Shown here: one piece after another, positions 9,508 through 17,861 of the stretch
Layout of the letters: each line of letters opens with the position of its first letter
How positions within the stretch are numbered: the first letter of the stretch is position 1
Source: Thermogemmatispora sp042408735
GTDB lineage: Bacteria > Chloroflexota > Ktedonobacteria > Ktedonobacterales > Ktedonobacteraceae
DNA: 64,000 bases
Assembly: GCF_042408735.1 (NCBI RefSeq)
Contig: NZ_JBHOQV010000187.1
Span: forward strand, 62,001-126,000
Direction: 5' to 3'
Made by a program: the position numbers and the translations under genes
The notes under the pieces: generated by a model
What the model saw: only the letters and a program-made list of their open reading frames with translations
Databases searched by the model: none
Told to the model about the DNA's origin: nothing

Positions 9508-10246
9508 ATGAAAATCTTGCCCTTGTTCCTCAGGTCTGGAAGCTGCTGATCGTTCTCCTTCTCTCCCCCGGGCTGTTCGCTTTGGGCTGTGGCTCAGTTC
9601 ATGCCCGCTCAACCACCCGTACCGGTCCCAGTTGCGCCGGCGTTGGCTGCTATTCGGATGGCGCCTACAGATATCGGTGGCTACCAGGTCGTCACCAACT
9701 GTGTATCCAGCTCTACCTGCCCATTAATTGACAATCAGAACCGATCAGACGCGTTCTCACAAGATGGATACCTGCGTCTCTATTCCCGGTCAAGACAGTC
9801 CCACCTACTACTTTTACGAGCGTGGGTATATCTATAACGCCTATGCTGCCGTCATGCTTCCCGCTATGACAAGAGGCTGGAGATCCTCAGATGCCTTTTC
9901 CAGCTACTTCAACTCCAGCAGCGGATAGATAGCAGACGAACTCATCAAGGAGGTTGTCAGGTATACATTCACCTTGACTGGAGTGCTAACGACCAACAAT
10001 GGTCGGCAGAGGTCCATTCCAACGAAGATTGTGTTGTAGGTGGATACAATCACCGCAGCGTCCTGGCCACAGGTAGTGACCTCTTTAATGGAAAGTGGTA
10101 CACGATTAATACTCCCAAGTTACATGTACAACGAGACCGCATAGGGAACTTGCAGGGCCTCTGGGACGTTGTATCTCTGGCATATCAGGCAATCCTGAGG
10201 CGCTACCATTTCCAGGCTCCTGGAGAGCATAATGGAGCAGGGTAGG
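9508..10246 (+). pseudogene. Decayed gene for a secreted protein (several frameshifts)
   Basis: No single frame spans this stretch, yet protein-like segments run on in order through different frames. They are: a start MKILPLFL at 9508; a hydrophobic signal-peptide core (LLIVLLLSPGLFALGCG) near 9540-9597 in another frame; then IGGYQVVTNCVSSSTCP near 9677-9724; then PTYYFYERGYIYNAYAAVM near 9800-9860 in a third frame; and finally DCVVGGYNHRSVLATGSDLF near 10030-10095, closing at a stop near 10246. The segment order suggests one exported Cys-containing protein of about 240 residues that has lost its frame. The family is not recognised. The base composition is less GC-rich than the neighbours, which suggests acquired DNA. 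Sequencing errors are an alternative cause. Confidence 0.5.
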
Positions 10247-10255
10247 AGATTCGCC

Positions 10256-10855
10256 ATGAAAAAAAGTCCGAAGCGACGCGCCCGAAACACAGCCTTCATC
10301 ACAATCTTTGCAATTGCAGGTATCATCGTGGTTGCTGTGGGAGCGGCTCTTTGCTCCAACTGGTCTTCATCATCTCCCGCCAATGCGAGCAGCAAGGCAA
10401 ACACGGACCCACGCTTCCTCTCCTTAACCGTTGGCACCAGTCCCGCAACAGAGGTTCCTGATTCCCTACCACCAGGCGGGGTGACTATTAACGAGCAATT
10501 CGTGCTCAAACCCCTCTCGCCATCTGTCCAGAGTCATCTCGCCCTGATTGCTCAGAGCGATGCCATCACCATCGGACGGCGCTATGTCAATACGCAGCCC
10601 TCTGCGGCAAAGGCTCTCCTGGCCAGCTTTACCAGCATTCATTCCGTCCTCCCGGCCGGCGCAAGAGAGGCTTCCCATCCCATTCAGAACGTTCCCGCCT
10701 GGATTGTCACCTTCACCACCACGAACCCGGAAAATGTGGTCCAAGGGAAACGAGTGCAGCCCGGACAGCAGGTCCCCACGCTCTTCCCCACGCACTTGAA
10801 TATCGTCGTGAACGCCACCACTGGGGACTTTGTTCTTGGCTTTTTCACGGTGTAA
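10256..10855 (+). CDS. Membrane-anchored protein of unknown function
   Basis: The 199-residue protein has a Lys/Arg-rich start (MKKSPKRRARN), one hydrophobic helix at about 15-36, then an extracytoplasmic domain without a recognised family. The domain has a Pro-rich stretch near 80, a Ser/Ala region, and a strand-rich C-terminus (VPAWIVTFTT, THLNIVVNATTGDFVLGFF) that resembles PepSY-like or similar small secreted folds, though not enough to name one. The start at 10256 is set by a TAGGAGAT site 6-7 bases upstream. It begins ten bases after the decayed secreted-protein gene, so both may have come in together. Confidence 0.7.
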   Translation: MKKSPKRRARNTAFITIFAIAGIIVVAVGAALCSNWSSSSPANASSKANTDPRFLSLTVGTSPATEVPDSLPPGGVTINEQFVLKPLSPSVQSHLALIAQSDAITIGRRYVNTQPSAAKALLASFTSIHSVLPAGAREASHPIQNVPAWIVTFTTTNPENVVQGKRVQPGQQVPTLFPTHLNIVVNATTGDFVLGFFTV

Positions 10856-10994
10856 ACCGAAGCTCTCGCTCTGGTTTATGCGGGCTTATCCCTGTAGCGG
10901 TTGGAAGGAGCAAGTTCGCTATATCGTTTGCTGTGTGCGAACCCTGCATGAACAGCTGACAATGCGAGGAGGGAGGAAGGAAGGAAGGAAGGAA

Positions 10995-11028
10995 GAGAGA
11001 GGGTCAGAGTAGTTGCTCTCCCTCTCTC
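10995..11028. terminator. Bidirectional terminator hairpin between convergent genes
   Basis: Arms GAGAGAGGG (10995-11003) and CCCTCTCTC (11020-11028) pair perfectly, and the inner AGAG/CTCT (11006-11009/11016-11019) extends the stem past a 2-base bulge. It lies between a plus-strand and a minus-strand gene that converge. There is no U-tract on either side. Confidence 0.6.
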
Positions 11029-11061
11029 GACCAGAGCCGATGGCTCATTGAACAAGAAGCG

Positions 11062-12234
11062 TCAGTCCCAGGTGCCGAGGCGAACGTAGCCCTTCAGCAG
11101 GGCCCGAGCGATGATGTAGTGCTGGATCTCGTCCGTCCCCTCGTAGATGCGCGTCACACGCACATCGCGATACCAGCGCTCGATAGGTAGCTCCTTGGTA
11201 TAGCCCATGCCACCGTGAATCTGCAGCGCCCGATCGACCACGCGGTTCACCATGTTCGAGCCGTAGAGCTTGGCGATACTGGCCTCGTAGCGGTTGTCCA
11301 GTCCCTGATCGGCCTTCCAGGCGGCGTGCAGCGTCAGCCACCTGGTCGCCTGTATCTCCACCGCCGAGTCGGCCAGCATCCACTGAATAGCCTGGCGCTC
11401 AGCAATCGGCTTGCCAAAGGTAACGCGCTGGCGGGCATAATCGATGGCCATCTGCAGCAGGCGTTCAGCGGTGCCGACGGCGCGGGCTGCGATCAACCAG
11501 CGGCCCTGGCCGATCCATTGCATGCCCAGTGAGAAACCCTGGCCAACCTCACCCAGTACATGATCCTCGGGCACACGCACGTTATCGAAAAACAGCTCGG
11601 CCGGTGACCAGCCGCCCATTGTCGGAATCGGGCGCGAGGTCCAGCCCATAGCCCGATCCACCAGGAAGCAGGTCACGCCCCCCTTCTGAGGGGGCTTCTC
11701 CCGATCGGTGACGGCAAAGACCATAGCGAAGTCGGCCTCGTTGCCGTGGGTGATGAAGACCTTCTGGCCGTTGATGACCCAGTGGTCGCCCTGCTTGACG
11801 GCGGTGGTACGGATGGCCGAGGGATCGGAACCGGCCCCCGGCTCGGTGAGGGCGAAGCAAGAGATGCGCTTCCCTTCGATCACGGGAATCACGTATTCTC
11901 GCTTCTGCTGCTCGTTACTATAGTGAAGAAGGATATTGTCAACGCTGCCGCCGAAGCTAAAAGGCACAATGGTGCGCCCCAGCTCCATCTGAACCAGGGC
12001 AGTCATCACCGACCCCAGGTTGGCGCCGCCATACTCCTCCGGCGTGTTAATGCCCCAAAAGCCCAGCTCCTTGGCCTTGAGCTGCAGGGCCCGGTAGCGC
12101 TCCGGTTCAATCCCCGTCGGGTAACGCCCTTCATTGCGTAGGACCTCGTGCTCCAGCGGCATCAGCTCACGCTCGACAAACTGGCGCACGGTCTGCTGAA
12201 TCAGCTTCTGCTCCTCTGTCAGGGAGAAATCCAC
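11062..12234 (-). CDS. Acyl-CoA dehydrogenase
   Basis: This FAD enzyme oxidises acyl-CoA to trans-2-enoyl-CoA and passes electrons to ETF. The 390-residue protein has the N-terminal helical domain, the signature CFALTEPGAGSDPSAI, the middle beta domain, and a C-terminal helical domain with RQAIQWMLAD and QIHGGMGYTKE. The catalytic Glu is in IYEGTDEIQ near residue 364. The start is set at GTG 12234 because a strong AAGGAGG lies five bases upstream; the earlier in-frame ATG at 12255 would lie upstream of that site. It is divergent from the unknown gene at 12453 and is not in an operon with electron-transfer genes. Confidence 0.93.
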   Translation of the reverse strand: MDFSLTEEQKLIQQTVRQFVERELMPLEHEVLRNEGRYPTGIEPERYRALQLKAKELGFWGINTPEEYGGANLGSVMTALVQMELGRTIVPFSFGGSVDNILLHYSNEQQKREYVIPVIEGKRISCFALTEPGAGSDPSAIRTTAVKQGDHWVINGQKVFITHGNEADFAMVFAVTDREKPPQKGGVTCFLVDRAMGWTSRPIPTMGGWSPAELFFDNVRVPEDHVLGEVGQGFSLGMQWIGQGRWLIAARAVGTAERLLQMAIDYARQRVTFGKPIAERQAIQWMLADSAVEIQATRWLTLHAAWKADQGLDNRYEASIAKLYGSNMVNRVVDRALQIHGGMGYTKELPIERWYRDVRVTRIYEGTDEIQHYIIARALLKGYVRLGTWD

Positions 12235-12452
12235 GCTGGCCTCCTTGTCGCGCACTAAGGGGAGACGTCAACTCAGGTCGCCCTGGCAAGATTATAGCAC
12301 GCCTGTCGGGTGGGCGGGCGGGCGGTCGAGCGGGGACTGACTGGGCGCTGCCTTTCTCCCGACACGGCCCTCGTCTGCTTGCTAACTCATGGGCCTACCT
12401 GAATGACTGACGTGGGGCGTCCAGGCTCATGAGGGCAAGAAAGGAGTGGCTT

Positions 12453-13028
12453 ATGCGTGCGATTCGTGATTGCGCTGATCATCCCTTGCACTGGCGCGAG
12501 GGAACCCTCCGTAGCCATCGGCTGCAGGCGGGAGAAGAGACGCTGGCGCTCATCAGCTTTCAGCGGCTCGCAGGCACCACGGCGCTGGCTGAGGTGGCCG
12601 AGGGGCGCTACTGCTTTGAGCGCCGCGGCCTCTGGCTGCCGCAGGTGGCCGTCCGCCAGAATGACGAGCGAGGCGAGGAGCTGGCCGTCTTCGAACCCCA
12701 GCTTTGGAGTCGCGACGGCATCCTCATCGGCCTGCGCGGCCCCCTCTATCGCTGGAGTCGTGTCCATGAAGGGCGCGACAGGGAGGGGACTCTCCCCTGT
12801 CCCTGTTGGGAATGGCAGGATCTGACCGAGCGTCCCCTCCTGCACTTCAATCAACTCGTCTGTCTTCCCCACACGCGTATGAGTGGCCTGTTAACGATCG
12901 AGCCGGCAGCCGCCCAACTGAGCCTCCTGCCCCTGCTGGCCACGCTCGGCTGGTACCTGCTGGTGCTCTACGAGCATGGGGCCACCAGGCCCCTGCCCGA
13001 GATCCATTCACCGCGACCGCGCCGCTGA
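12453..13028 (+). CDS. Hypothetical protein, possible tubby/scramblase-like fold
   Basis: This 191-residue protein is rich in beta-strand-like and Trp/Arg segments (GRYCFERRGLWLPQVAVR, LAVFEPQLWSRDGILIG, GPLYRWSRV) and ends with a hydrophobic helix (LSLLPLLATLGWYLLVLYEH). The pattern of alternating strands with a closing hydrophobic helix recalls tubby C-terminal/LURP-one/scramblase-like proteins, but no decisive motif is present. The start at 12453 is set by AAAGGAG six bases upstream. It stands alone, divergent from the acyl-CoA dehydrogenase. Confidence 0.65.
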   Translation: MRAIRDCADHPLHWREGTLRSHRLQAGEETLALISFQRLAGTTALAEVAEGRYCFERRGLWLPQVAVRQNDERGEELAVFEPQLWSRDGILIGLRGPLYRWSRVHEGRDREGTLPCPCWEWQDLTERPLLHFNQLVCLPHTRMSGLLTIEPAAAQLSLLPLLATLGWYLLVLYEHGATRPLPEIHSPRPRR

Positions 13029-13403
13029 CCCTGACCTGCTAAGGCGGGGGGAGCGACAGACGGGCAGCAGAGGCGTAGGTCAGGCTGGGATGGGGTGAGA
13101 CGAGCGAGGTATCAGGCTGGTCTTGACCTGCGCCTTTCCTGCCGGGCCATCCCTGTGGCCCTCTCTATTGGCCCGGACCGCAGGGCCGCTTTCAAGGCCG
13201 CTTCTGGGCGCACCTCTGCTCTGGTGGGCGAGACAGGCGAGGTCCCCCAGGGCAGCGGGACCAGGGTCCGGCTGGCGTCTCGAGCCACGAGCGACGAGCC
13301 AGACCCATTATGATATACTGGCTGTAGTGTGAGTAATCATCGCAGATAAAGCACTGGCTCCCCTAATCTAACCTGGGAAAGCGGAAAGGAAAGTTGCTTC
13401 TCT
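13029..13403. other. Intergenic region, 375 bases, with a candidate promoter
   Basis: No gene is supported. A TATACT hexamer preceded by TATGA lies at 13314-13319, about 85 bases before the M16 gene, and is the likely -10; the -35 is weak. Confidence 0.4.
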
Positions 13404-14696
13404 ATGGACAGTCAACAGGGTCTGCAGTTGCCACCTGACTTTTTCTATCATCGCCTGTCCAATGGTCTAGAGATTATCGGGCAATACATGCCCAGTTTGC
13501 GCTCGGTGACCTTTGGTTTTCAGCTTGATGCGGCGGTAATTCACGAGCCGGAAGACAAGAGCGGACTGGCCCATCTCTTCGAATACATGCTATTTCAGGG
13601 AACCAAGACGAAGGATGCTCGCACGCTGAACGAAGCCTTCGAATCGCTGGGAGCGCGCAAAGGAACCAGCACGACGTTGGAGACAACCCAGGTATGGGCC
13701 CAGATCGTGAATACCAAACTGGATGCCACCCTCGACCTCTTTCACGAAGTGCTGCTGACGCCAACCTTTCCCCGCGATGAGCTGGAACAGATGCGCAATA
13801 TTATTCTGCAAGAGATTCGACGGCGCGATGATGAGCCAATGAGCCGCATCTTCGATCTGGCCCGCTCCCATTTCTACACCGGCAGCGCCCTCGGACGCCA
13901 GCTTTACGGAACGGCTGAAAGTGTGCGCTCTCTCCAGCAAGAAGACCTGCTGGCCTTCTGGCAGGAGCGCTATCGCCCGAATAATGCCCTGCTCTCGATC
14001 GCCGGCAATTTCGAATGGGAGCAGGTCGTAGCCAGAGTGGAGAGGCTCTTCAGCGACTGGCAGGGGGTCGCCAGTCCATCGCCGGAACAGCATCCGCGCC
14101 CCGCCAACACGGTTATTCTGGAACACCAGGAGGGGAAACAGGAACACCTGGGGCTGATGGTGCCCTTCCCGAACTATACCCACCCCGACTATTACGCCGC
14201 CCAGATCATCGGCGAGGCTCTCGGCGGCAATATGGCTTCGCGTCTCTTCGTCGAAGTACGTGAAAAACGTGGCCTGGTCTACAGCGTTTCGGCGGGCCTG
14301 AGCAGCAATAAGGCGATTGGAGCATTACGCATCTACGCCGGCACCACCCCTGAACAGGGACACGAATGCCTGGCGGTCATCCTCAACGAGCTGCGCCGCT
14401 TGCGTGAGGAGGGCCTCAGCGAGGATGAGCTGGAGCGCGCCCGCGTGCAGCTCAAGAGCGAGCATATTATGCGCAGCGAAGGTTCAGGCTCGCGTATGAG
14501 CGCTAACGCCCGCTCCTGGTGGTATGAACGCCGCCTGCGCACACCCCACGAGGTCAAAGAGGCCATCGACGCCGTGACCTCCGAGCAGGTCATGCGCGTG
14601 CTGCAGGAGTTCTCTCCCCTGGAGCCATTGACGGTGGCCGCCATCGGCCCCCTCAGCCGCGAAGAGCTGATCGGCGATCTGCTTCCCTTTGCCTGA
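13404..14696 (+). CDS. M16 family metallopeptidase homologue with altered zinc motif
   Basis: The 430 residues cover the two repeated M16 domains. N-terminal family marks are LSNGLEIIGQ and the region around residue 57; C-terminal marks are GGNMASRLFVEVREKRGLVYSVSAG, typical of processing-peptidase relatives. Active members carry HxxEH followed about 76 residues later by a Glu. Here the motif reads HLFEY: His57 and Glu60 are kept, the second His (position 61) is Tyr, and the distal Glu (about 137) is present. One zinc ligand is therefore missing, and the protein may be an inactive partner subunit or bind metal differently. No second M16 gene lies in the window. A poor GGAAAG-type site precedes the ATG. 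Confidence 0.9.
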   Translation: MDSQQGLQLPPDFFYHRLSNGLEIIGQYMPSLRSVTFGFQLDAAVIHEPEDKSGLAHLFEYMLFQGTKTKDARTLNEAFESLGARKGTSTTLETTQVWAQIVNTKLDATLDLFHEVLLTPTFPRDELEQMRNIILQEIRRRDDEPMSRIFDLARSHFYTGSALGRQLYGTAESVRSLQQEDLLAFWQERYRPNNALLSIAGNFEWEQVVARVERLFSDWQGVASPSPEQHPRPANTVILEHQEGKQEHLGLMVPFPNYTHPDYYAAQIIGEALGGNMASRLFVEVREKRGLVYSVSAGLSSNKAIGALRIYAGTTPEQGHECLAVILNELRRLREEGLSEDELERARVQLKSEHIMRSEGSGSRMSANARSWWYERRLRTPHEVKEAIDAVTSEQVMRVLQEFSPLEPLTVAAIGPLSREELIGDLLPFA

Positions 14697-14733
14697 TCTC
14701 TCTGGCCGAAGCGCCTTCGCTACCGCCGCTATC

Positions 14734-14762
14734 TTGACTTTCGCTTCTTCTCGACGTACAAT
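14734..14762 (+). promoter_or_regulatory. Promoter of the paa operon
   Basis: TTGACT (14734-14739), a 17-base spacer and TACAAT (14757-14762) form a near-consensus sigma-70-type promoter. It would start transcription near 14769, about 210 bases before paaA. Confidence 0.65.
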
Positions 14763-14765
14763 TTC

Positions 14766-14785
14766 ATATGTCCATATGGATATAT
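14766..14785. promoter_or_regulatory. Palindromic operator at the paa transcription start
   Basis: The 20-base segment ATATGTCCATATGGATATAT is a palindrome with one mismatched pair and a perfect 10-base centre (TCCATATGGA). It covers the predicted start site, where a repressor would block transcription. PaaR/PaaX-type repressors released by phenylacetyl-CoA are known for such operons, but no regulator gene is adjacent. Confidence 0.5.
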
Positions 14786-14978
14786 GGCTGGAAGCAAATC
14801 CTGGTTACCCCTGCAGGAGGGCCGGCGCCGGCCTGGCGGCTCGTTCGCTGACCTGATGGGGCGTGGAGCTGGACTGGAGGGCCTGGCCTGTGGCTGGTTC
14901 AAGCGCTGAGGGCCTCGGGCGAAAGGGGCGACGAGGGGGCCGGGAGTGGTTTCGTTCCACGAGCAAGGAGCAACAGCT

Positions 14979-15932
14979 ATGGTCGCACCAGCCTTGCAGA
15001 GCGAAGAAGCTCTTTTGAATCGTATTCGCAGGCAGCAGCTCGTTGAAGCGGTGGAGCACATGAGTCCGCTCTACCTTGAAGGGATCAAGCGTATCCTGAC
15101 GGTCTCCGCCGACACCGAGCTGATCAGCGCGCCTGCCTACTATCATGCTGCCGTGCATGCCCCCACCTTGAACGCCTTTGGCTCAGCTGTTGCCATCATT
15201 CAGGACGAGCTTGGGCACGCGCACATCGCCTATCGTCTCCTGCGTGATCTGGGCGTTGACACCGAGCAGCTCATTTTTGAGCGCGACCCACGCCAATTCA
15301 AGTACCCCTATGCCTTTGACGTACCTCTCGACAACTGGGTGGAGCTGATCGTTGCCAATGCTTTCTACGATCGAGCCGGCTATGTCCTGCTCAGCGATAT
15401 CTACCATAGCACCACCTTTGGGCCGTGGAAGCGGGCGCTGGTGAAAGTCGATAAAGAAGAGACCTTTCACCTGCGTCACGGTGAGCAATGGATGAGGCGC
15501 CTCAACGCTACGCCCGAGGGGCATGAGCAACTGCAGCGTGCTGTTGACTGGATGTTCCTGCTGACCGTCGAATGGTTTGGCCTGCCCGATGACCTCAAGA
15601 AGCACAGCGAGCAGCTAGAGTACGGTTTCAAAGGGCATACCAACGATGAGCTGCGCCAGATCTGGATGTCGACGGCGGTGCCGCTCTGTCAGGAGCTGCA
15701 ACTGAAGGTGCCGGCGCACTACGATCCGGAGCAGCAAAAATATGTTCTGGACTGTCCCTTCCCGGCGCACTTCGATGCTAAAGCCAAGCGCTGGCTGCTA
15801 GAGGAAGGTCCCTGCAGTTGGGACGATGTCCTCAGGCGCTGGAAGGCGCGTGGTCCGGCCAATGAAGAGTTTGTCGGTCTGATTCAGCGCGGCAAGCGCG
15901 AGATGCTGCGTCTCTTGGAGCAGGAGCCATGA
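14979..15932 (+). CDS. paaA: Phenylacetyl-CoA 1,2-epoxidase, catalytic subunit PaaA
   Basis: PaaA is the di-iron subunit that epoxidises the aromatic ring of phenylacetyl-CoA. The 317 residues carry the ferritin-like carboxylate/His helices: IIQDELGHAHIAYRLL near residue 73 and KEETFHLRHGEQW near 160. The region RDPRQFKYPYAFDVPLDNWVE is also typical of the family. The start at 14979 is chosen because AAGGAG lies eight bases upstream. It is the first gene of the operon and overlaps the next gene by four bases (ATGA). Confidence 0.93.
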   Translation: MVAPALQSEEALLNRIRRQQLVEAVEHMSPLYLEGIKRILTVSADTELISAPAYYHAAVHAPTLNAFGSAVAIIQDELGHAHIAYRLLRDLGVDTEQLIFERDPRQFKYPYAFDVPLDNWVELIVANAFYDRAGYVLLSDIYHSTTFGPWKRALVKVDKEETFHLRHGEQWMRRLNATPEGHEQLQRAVDWMFLLTVEWFGLPDDLKKHSEQLEYGFKGHTNDELRQIWMSTAVPLCQELQLKVPAHYDPEQQKYVLDCPFPAHFDAKAKRWLLEEGPCSWDDVLRRWKARGPANEEFVGLIQRGKREMLRLLEQEP

Positions 15933-16282
15933 CGGCGGTCTATCCATCGCTGCGAACGCATCCTGCCGACGATCCCAGTTGTCCGGCCCTCTGGGATGCT
16001 CTGCGCGAGGTGACCGATCCCGAGATCCCGATCAGCGTTGTTGACATGGGACTGATCGTCGATCTGCGGCAGCATGAGGGACGAGTCGATGTCAAGCTGA
16101 CCTTTACGGCCCTGGGCTGTCCCGCGATGGAGTTCATCATGGACGATATTCGGGCCCGCCTCTTGCGCGAGCCAGGGGTGCGCGAGGTACAGATCGAGGT
16201 CGTCTGGACCCCTGTCTGGAGCAAGGAGCGGCTGAGTGAGGAAGGCATCGAGCTGATGCGGACCTGGGGGATCTCGGCATGA
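15929..16282 (+). CDS. paaD: PaaD N-terminal part: MIP18/DUF59 domain protein
   Basis: The 117-residue protein is a MIP18-family domain with the signature DPEIPISVVDMGLIVDL and the conserved cysteine in TALGCPAMEFI. In PaaD this domain is followed by a zinc-ribbon tail; here the protein stops before it (ending RTWGISA). The missing tail is encoded separately at 17613. PaaD is needed for epoxidase function and is thought to act in metal or Fe-S assembly. It overlaps both paaA and paaB by four bases, so translation is probably coupled. Confidence 0.88.
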   Translation: MTAVYPSLRTHPADDPSCPALWDALREVTDPEIPISVVDMGLIVDLRQHEGRVDVKLTFTALGCPAMEFIMDDIRARLLREPGVREVQIEVVWTPVWSKERLSEEGIELMRTWGISA

Positions 16283-16557
16283 AGGAGAGAAGCGACTCTG
16301 CACCGGCTACGACCGCCGGAGAGGCCGAGACCGGGATCGCTCAGGAGCGGCCCCGGCGCGAGTCTCTCAATGAGCGGCGCGTCTGGCATGTCTATGCGCG
16401 GCGCAAGTACGACGAGCCTCTGCATGAGATCGGCAATGTTGTGGCCGATGATGTGGAGCTGGCTCGGGTCTATGCTCGCAGCATCTACGACGAGTTTACC
16501 TGGATCGAGATGGTGCTGGTACCGCGCGACTGCATTGTAACCGTGATTGCTCCCTGA
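16279..16557 (+). CDS. paaB: Phenylacetyl-CoA epoxidase subunit PaaB
   Basis: PaaB is a small subunit that bridges the PaaA/PaaC heterodimers of the epoxidase. Of the 92 residues, the C-terminal two thirds match the family: RRVWHVYARRKYDEPLHEIG, then DDVELARVYARSIYDEF and the closing strand IEMVLVPRDCIVTV. The first 30 residues are a low-complexity extension (Ala/Glu/Arg). The start overlaps the end of the paaD N-part by four bases. The gene is followed by an unusual 255-base gap before paaC. Confidence 0.85.
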   Translation: MKERSDSAPATTAGEAETGIAQERPRRESLNERRVWHVYARRKYDEPLHEIGNVVADDVELARVYARSIYDEFTWIEMVLVPRDCIVTVIAP

Positions 16558-16812
16558 TCCGCCAGACCACCGCCCGCCCGACTGGGCCACCCTGGGCCGC
16601 TGGGGAAGGCTCCCGCGGCCTGCGCTGGTCCGAACTCGTGCGGCGGACCTCGATCTGGTGCGAGCCTGGAGCGTTCTCTGGCGAATCTCGGGCCTGCCTG
16701 AGAGGAGCCTGTCTAGAGGGGAAAGCCGTAGCCGAATCTACGGTATCTACGGTACCGCCCGATGAAAGAGGCGGCGGCTTTCTCCTCTGATGGACAGAGG
16801 GAGCTGGCTGCT
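16558..16812 (+). other. Gap inside the paa operon with alternative hairpins
   Basis: The other paa genes overlap or nearly touch, but 255 bases separate paaB from the chosen paaC start. CCGTAG (16726-16731) can pair with either of two CTACGG copies (16738-16743 or 16747-16752), giving two exclusive small hairpins near the paaC ribosome site. This could tune paaC translation. Confidence 0.35.
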
Positions 16813-17616
16813 ATGTCTGGTACTGCTGCTGCCCGCATCGATAACGCGGCCCTCTTCGCAGTGCTGGCCTCGCTGGCGGACAATAAGCAGGCGATGGGGC
16901 GGCGCTATGCCTACTGGGCAAACGGGGCACCCGCCCTGGAGGCCGCTGTGGCTGCTGCGGCCATGACCCAGGATGAGATCGGCCATGCGCGCACGCTTTA
17001 TCCGTTGCTGGAAGACTTCGCTCAGGCCGCCGCAGACCCGCGTCAGGTGGCGCCGGAGACGCGGACGCTGCGCTATCACCTGGCCTTTCTCGATCGCGAG
17101 TTCGCCGGCTGGTCCGATTTCGTGGCCACGAACTTCTTGCTGGATGGGGCGTTGACAACCTTTTTTGAGGCCGCCCAGCGCTCGGCCTATGAGCCTTTGC
17201 GCCAGCGTGCCTGCAAGATTGTTCAGGAGGAGCAGGTCCATCGCGCCCATGCTGAGGGCTGGGTAAGACGCCTGGCGAAGGCCGGCGGCGCGGTTCGCCG
17301 TGCTTTGATCTCTTCGCTGCAGCGCCTGTGGGAGGAAACGCTCTGCTGGTTCGGCCCCGATGATGACCCGGTGATGAACCAGCTCTATCGTGAAGGGTTG
17401 ATCGATGCTCCGCCGGCAGAGCTGCGCAGCCGCTATCTGCAGCGGGTGATGCCGTTGCTCGAGAGCCTGGCTATCGAGATGCCCGCTCGCTTCGATCCCG
17501 AGAGCAAGCGCTGGCAGCCGGCCCAACCCCTGCCCTGGGCGCGCTGGGAGGCCGAAAGTCGCCGCCTCTCTCTCTCCGACCAGCCGGCCCAACCCGGGGA
17601 GGAGAAACGGCCATGA
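16813..17616 (+). CDS. paaC: Phenylacetyl-CoA epoxidase structural subunit PaaC
   Basis: PaaC is the ferritin-like partner of PaaA. It shows LASLADNKQAMGRRYAYW, the helix MTQDEIGHARTLYPLLEDF, FLDREFAGWSDFVATNFLLDG and IVQEEQVHRAHAEGWVRRL. The start was placed at ATG 16813 because GAGGGAG lies upstream and PaaC proteins begin about ten residues before the LADN motif; ATG 16762 would add 17 residues without a clear ribosome site. The length becomes 267 residues, normal for the family. It overlaps the following zinc-ribbon gene by four bases. Confidence 0.9.
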   Translation: MSGTAAARIDNAALFAVLASLADNKQAMGRRYAYWANGAPALEAAVAAAAMTQDEIGHARTLYPLLEDFAQAAADPRQVAPETRTLRYHLAFLDREFAGWSDFVATNFLLDGALTTFFEAAQRSAYEPLRQRACKIVQEEQVHRAHAEGWVRRLAKAGGAVRRALISSLQRLWEETLCWFGPDDDPVMNQLYREGLIDAPPAELRSRYLQRVMPLLESLAIEMPARFDPESKRWQPAQPLPWARWEAESRRLSLSDQPAQPGEEKRP

Positions 17617-17846
17617 GCGAAGAGACCGCCTCTGGACAGTTCACACCTGAGTGGCGCTCGTCCGGCGGAGGGCGACCGCGCTGTCCTTTCTGCGGTTCAA
17701 CGGAGACCGAGTTGTTCTCTCTCTTCGGCCAGCAGTTGTTGACTGCCCAATATTATTGTAATGGGTGCCATACGCCCTTTGAATACATCAAAGGCGATGA
17801 TGTCCTTGAAGATGCACGGGCGAAGCTGACTTCGCCTGAAGAGTAG
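17613..17846 (+). CDS. PaaD C-terminal zinc-ribbon as a separate gene
   Basis: This 77-residue protein has two CxxC pairs: CPFCGS near residue 27 and YYCNGCHTPFEYIK near 48. The intervening segment (STETELFSLFG) and the closing PFEY match the C-terminal zinc-ribbon tail normally fused to the MIP18 domain in PaaD. Together with the gene at 15929 it appears to rebuild a complete PaaD from two chains. The overlap with paaC and the 15-base gap to the crotonase gene place it firmly in the operon. Confidence 0.85.
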   Translation: MSEETASGQFTPEWRSSGGGRPRCPFCGSTETELFSLFGQQLLTAQYYCNGCHTPFEYIKGDDVLEDARAKLTSPEE

Positions 17847-17861
17847 AAAGGAAGAGCAGCG

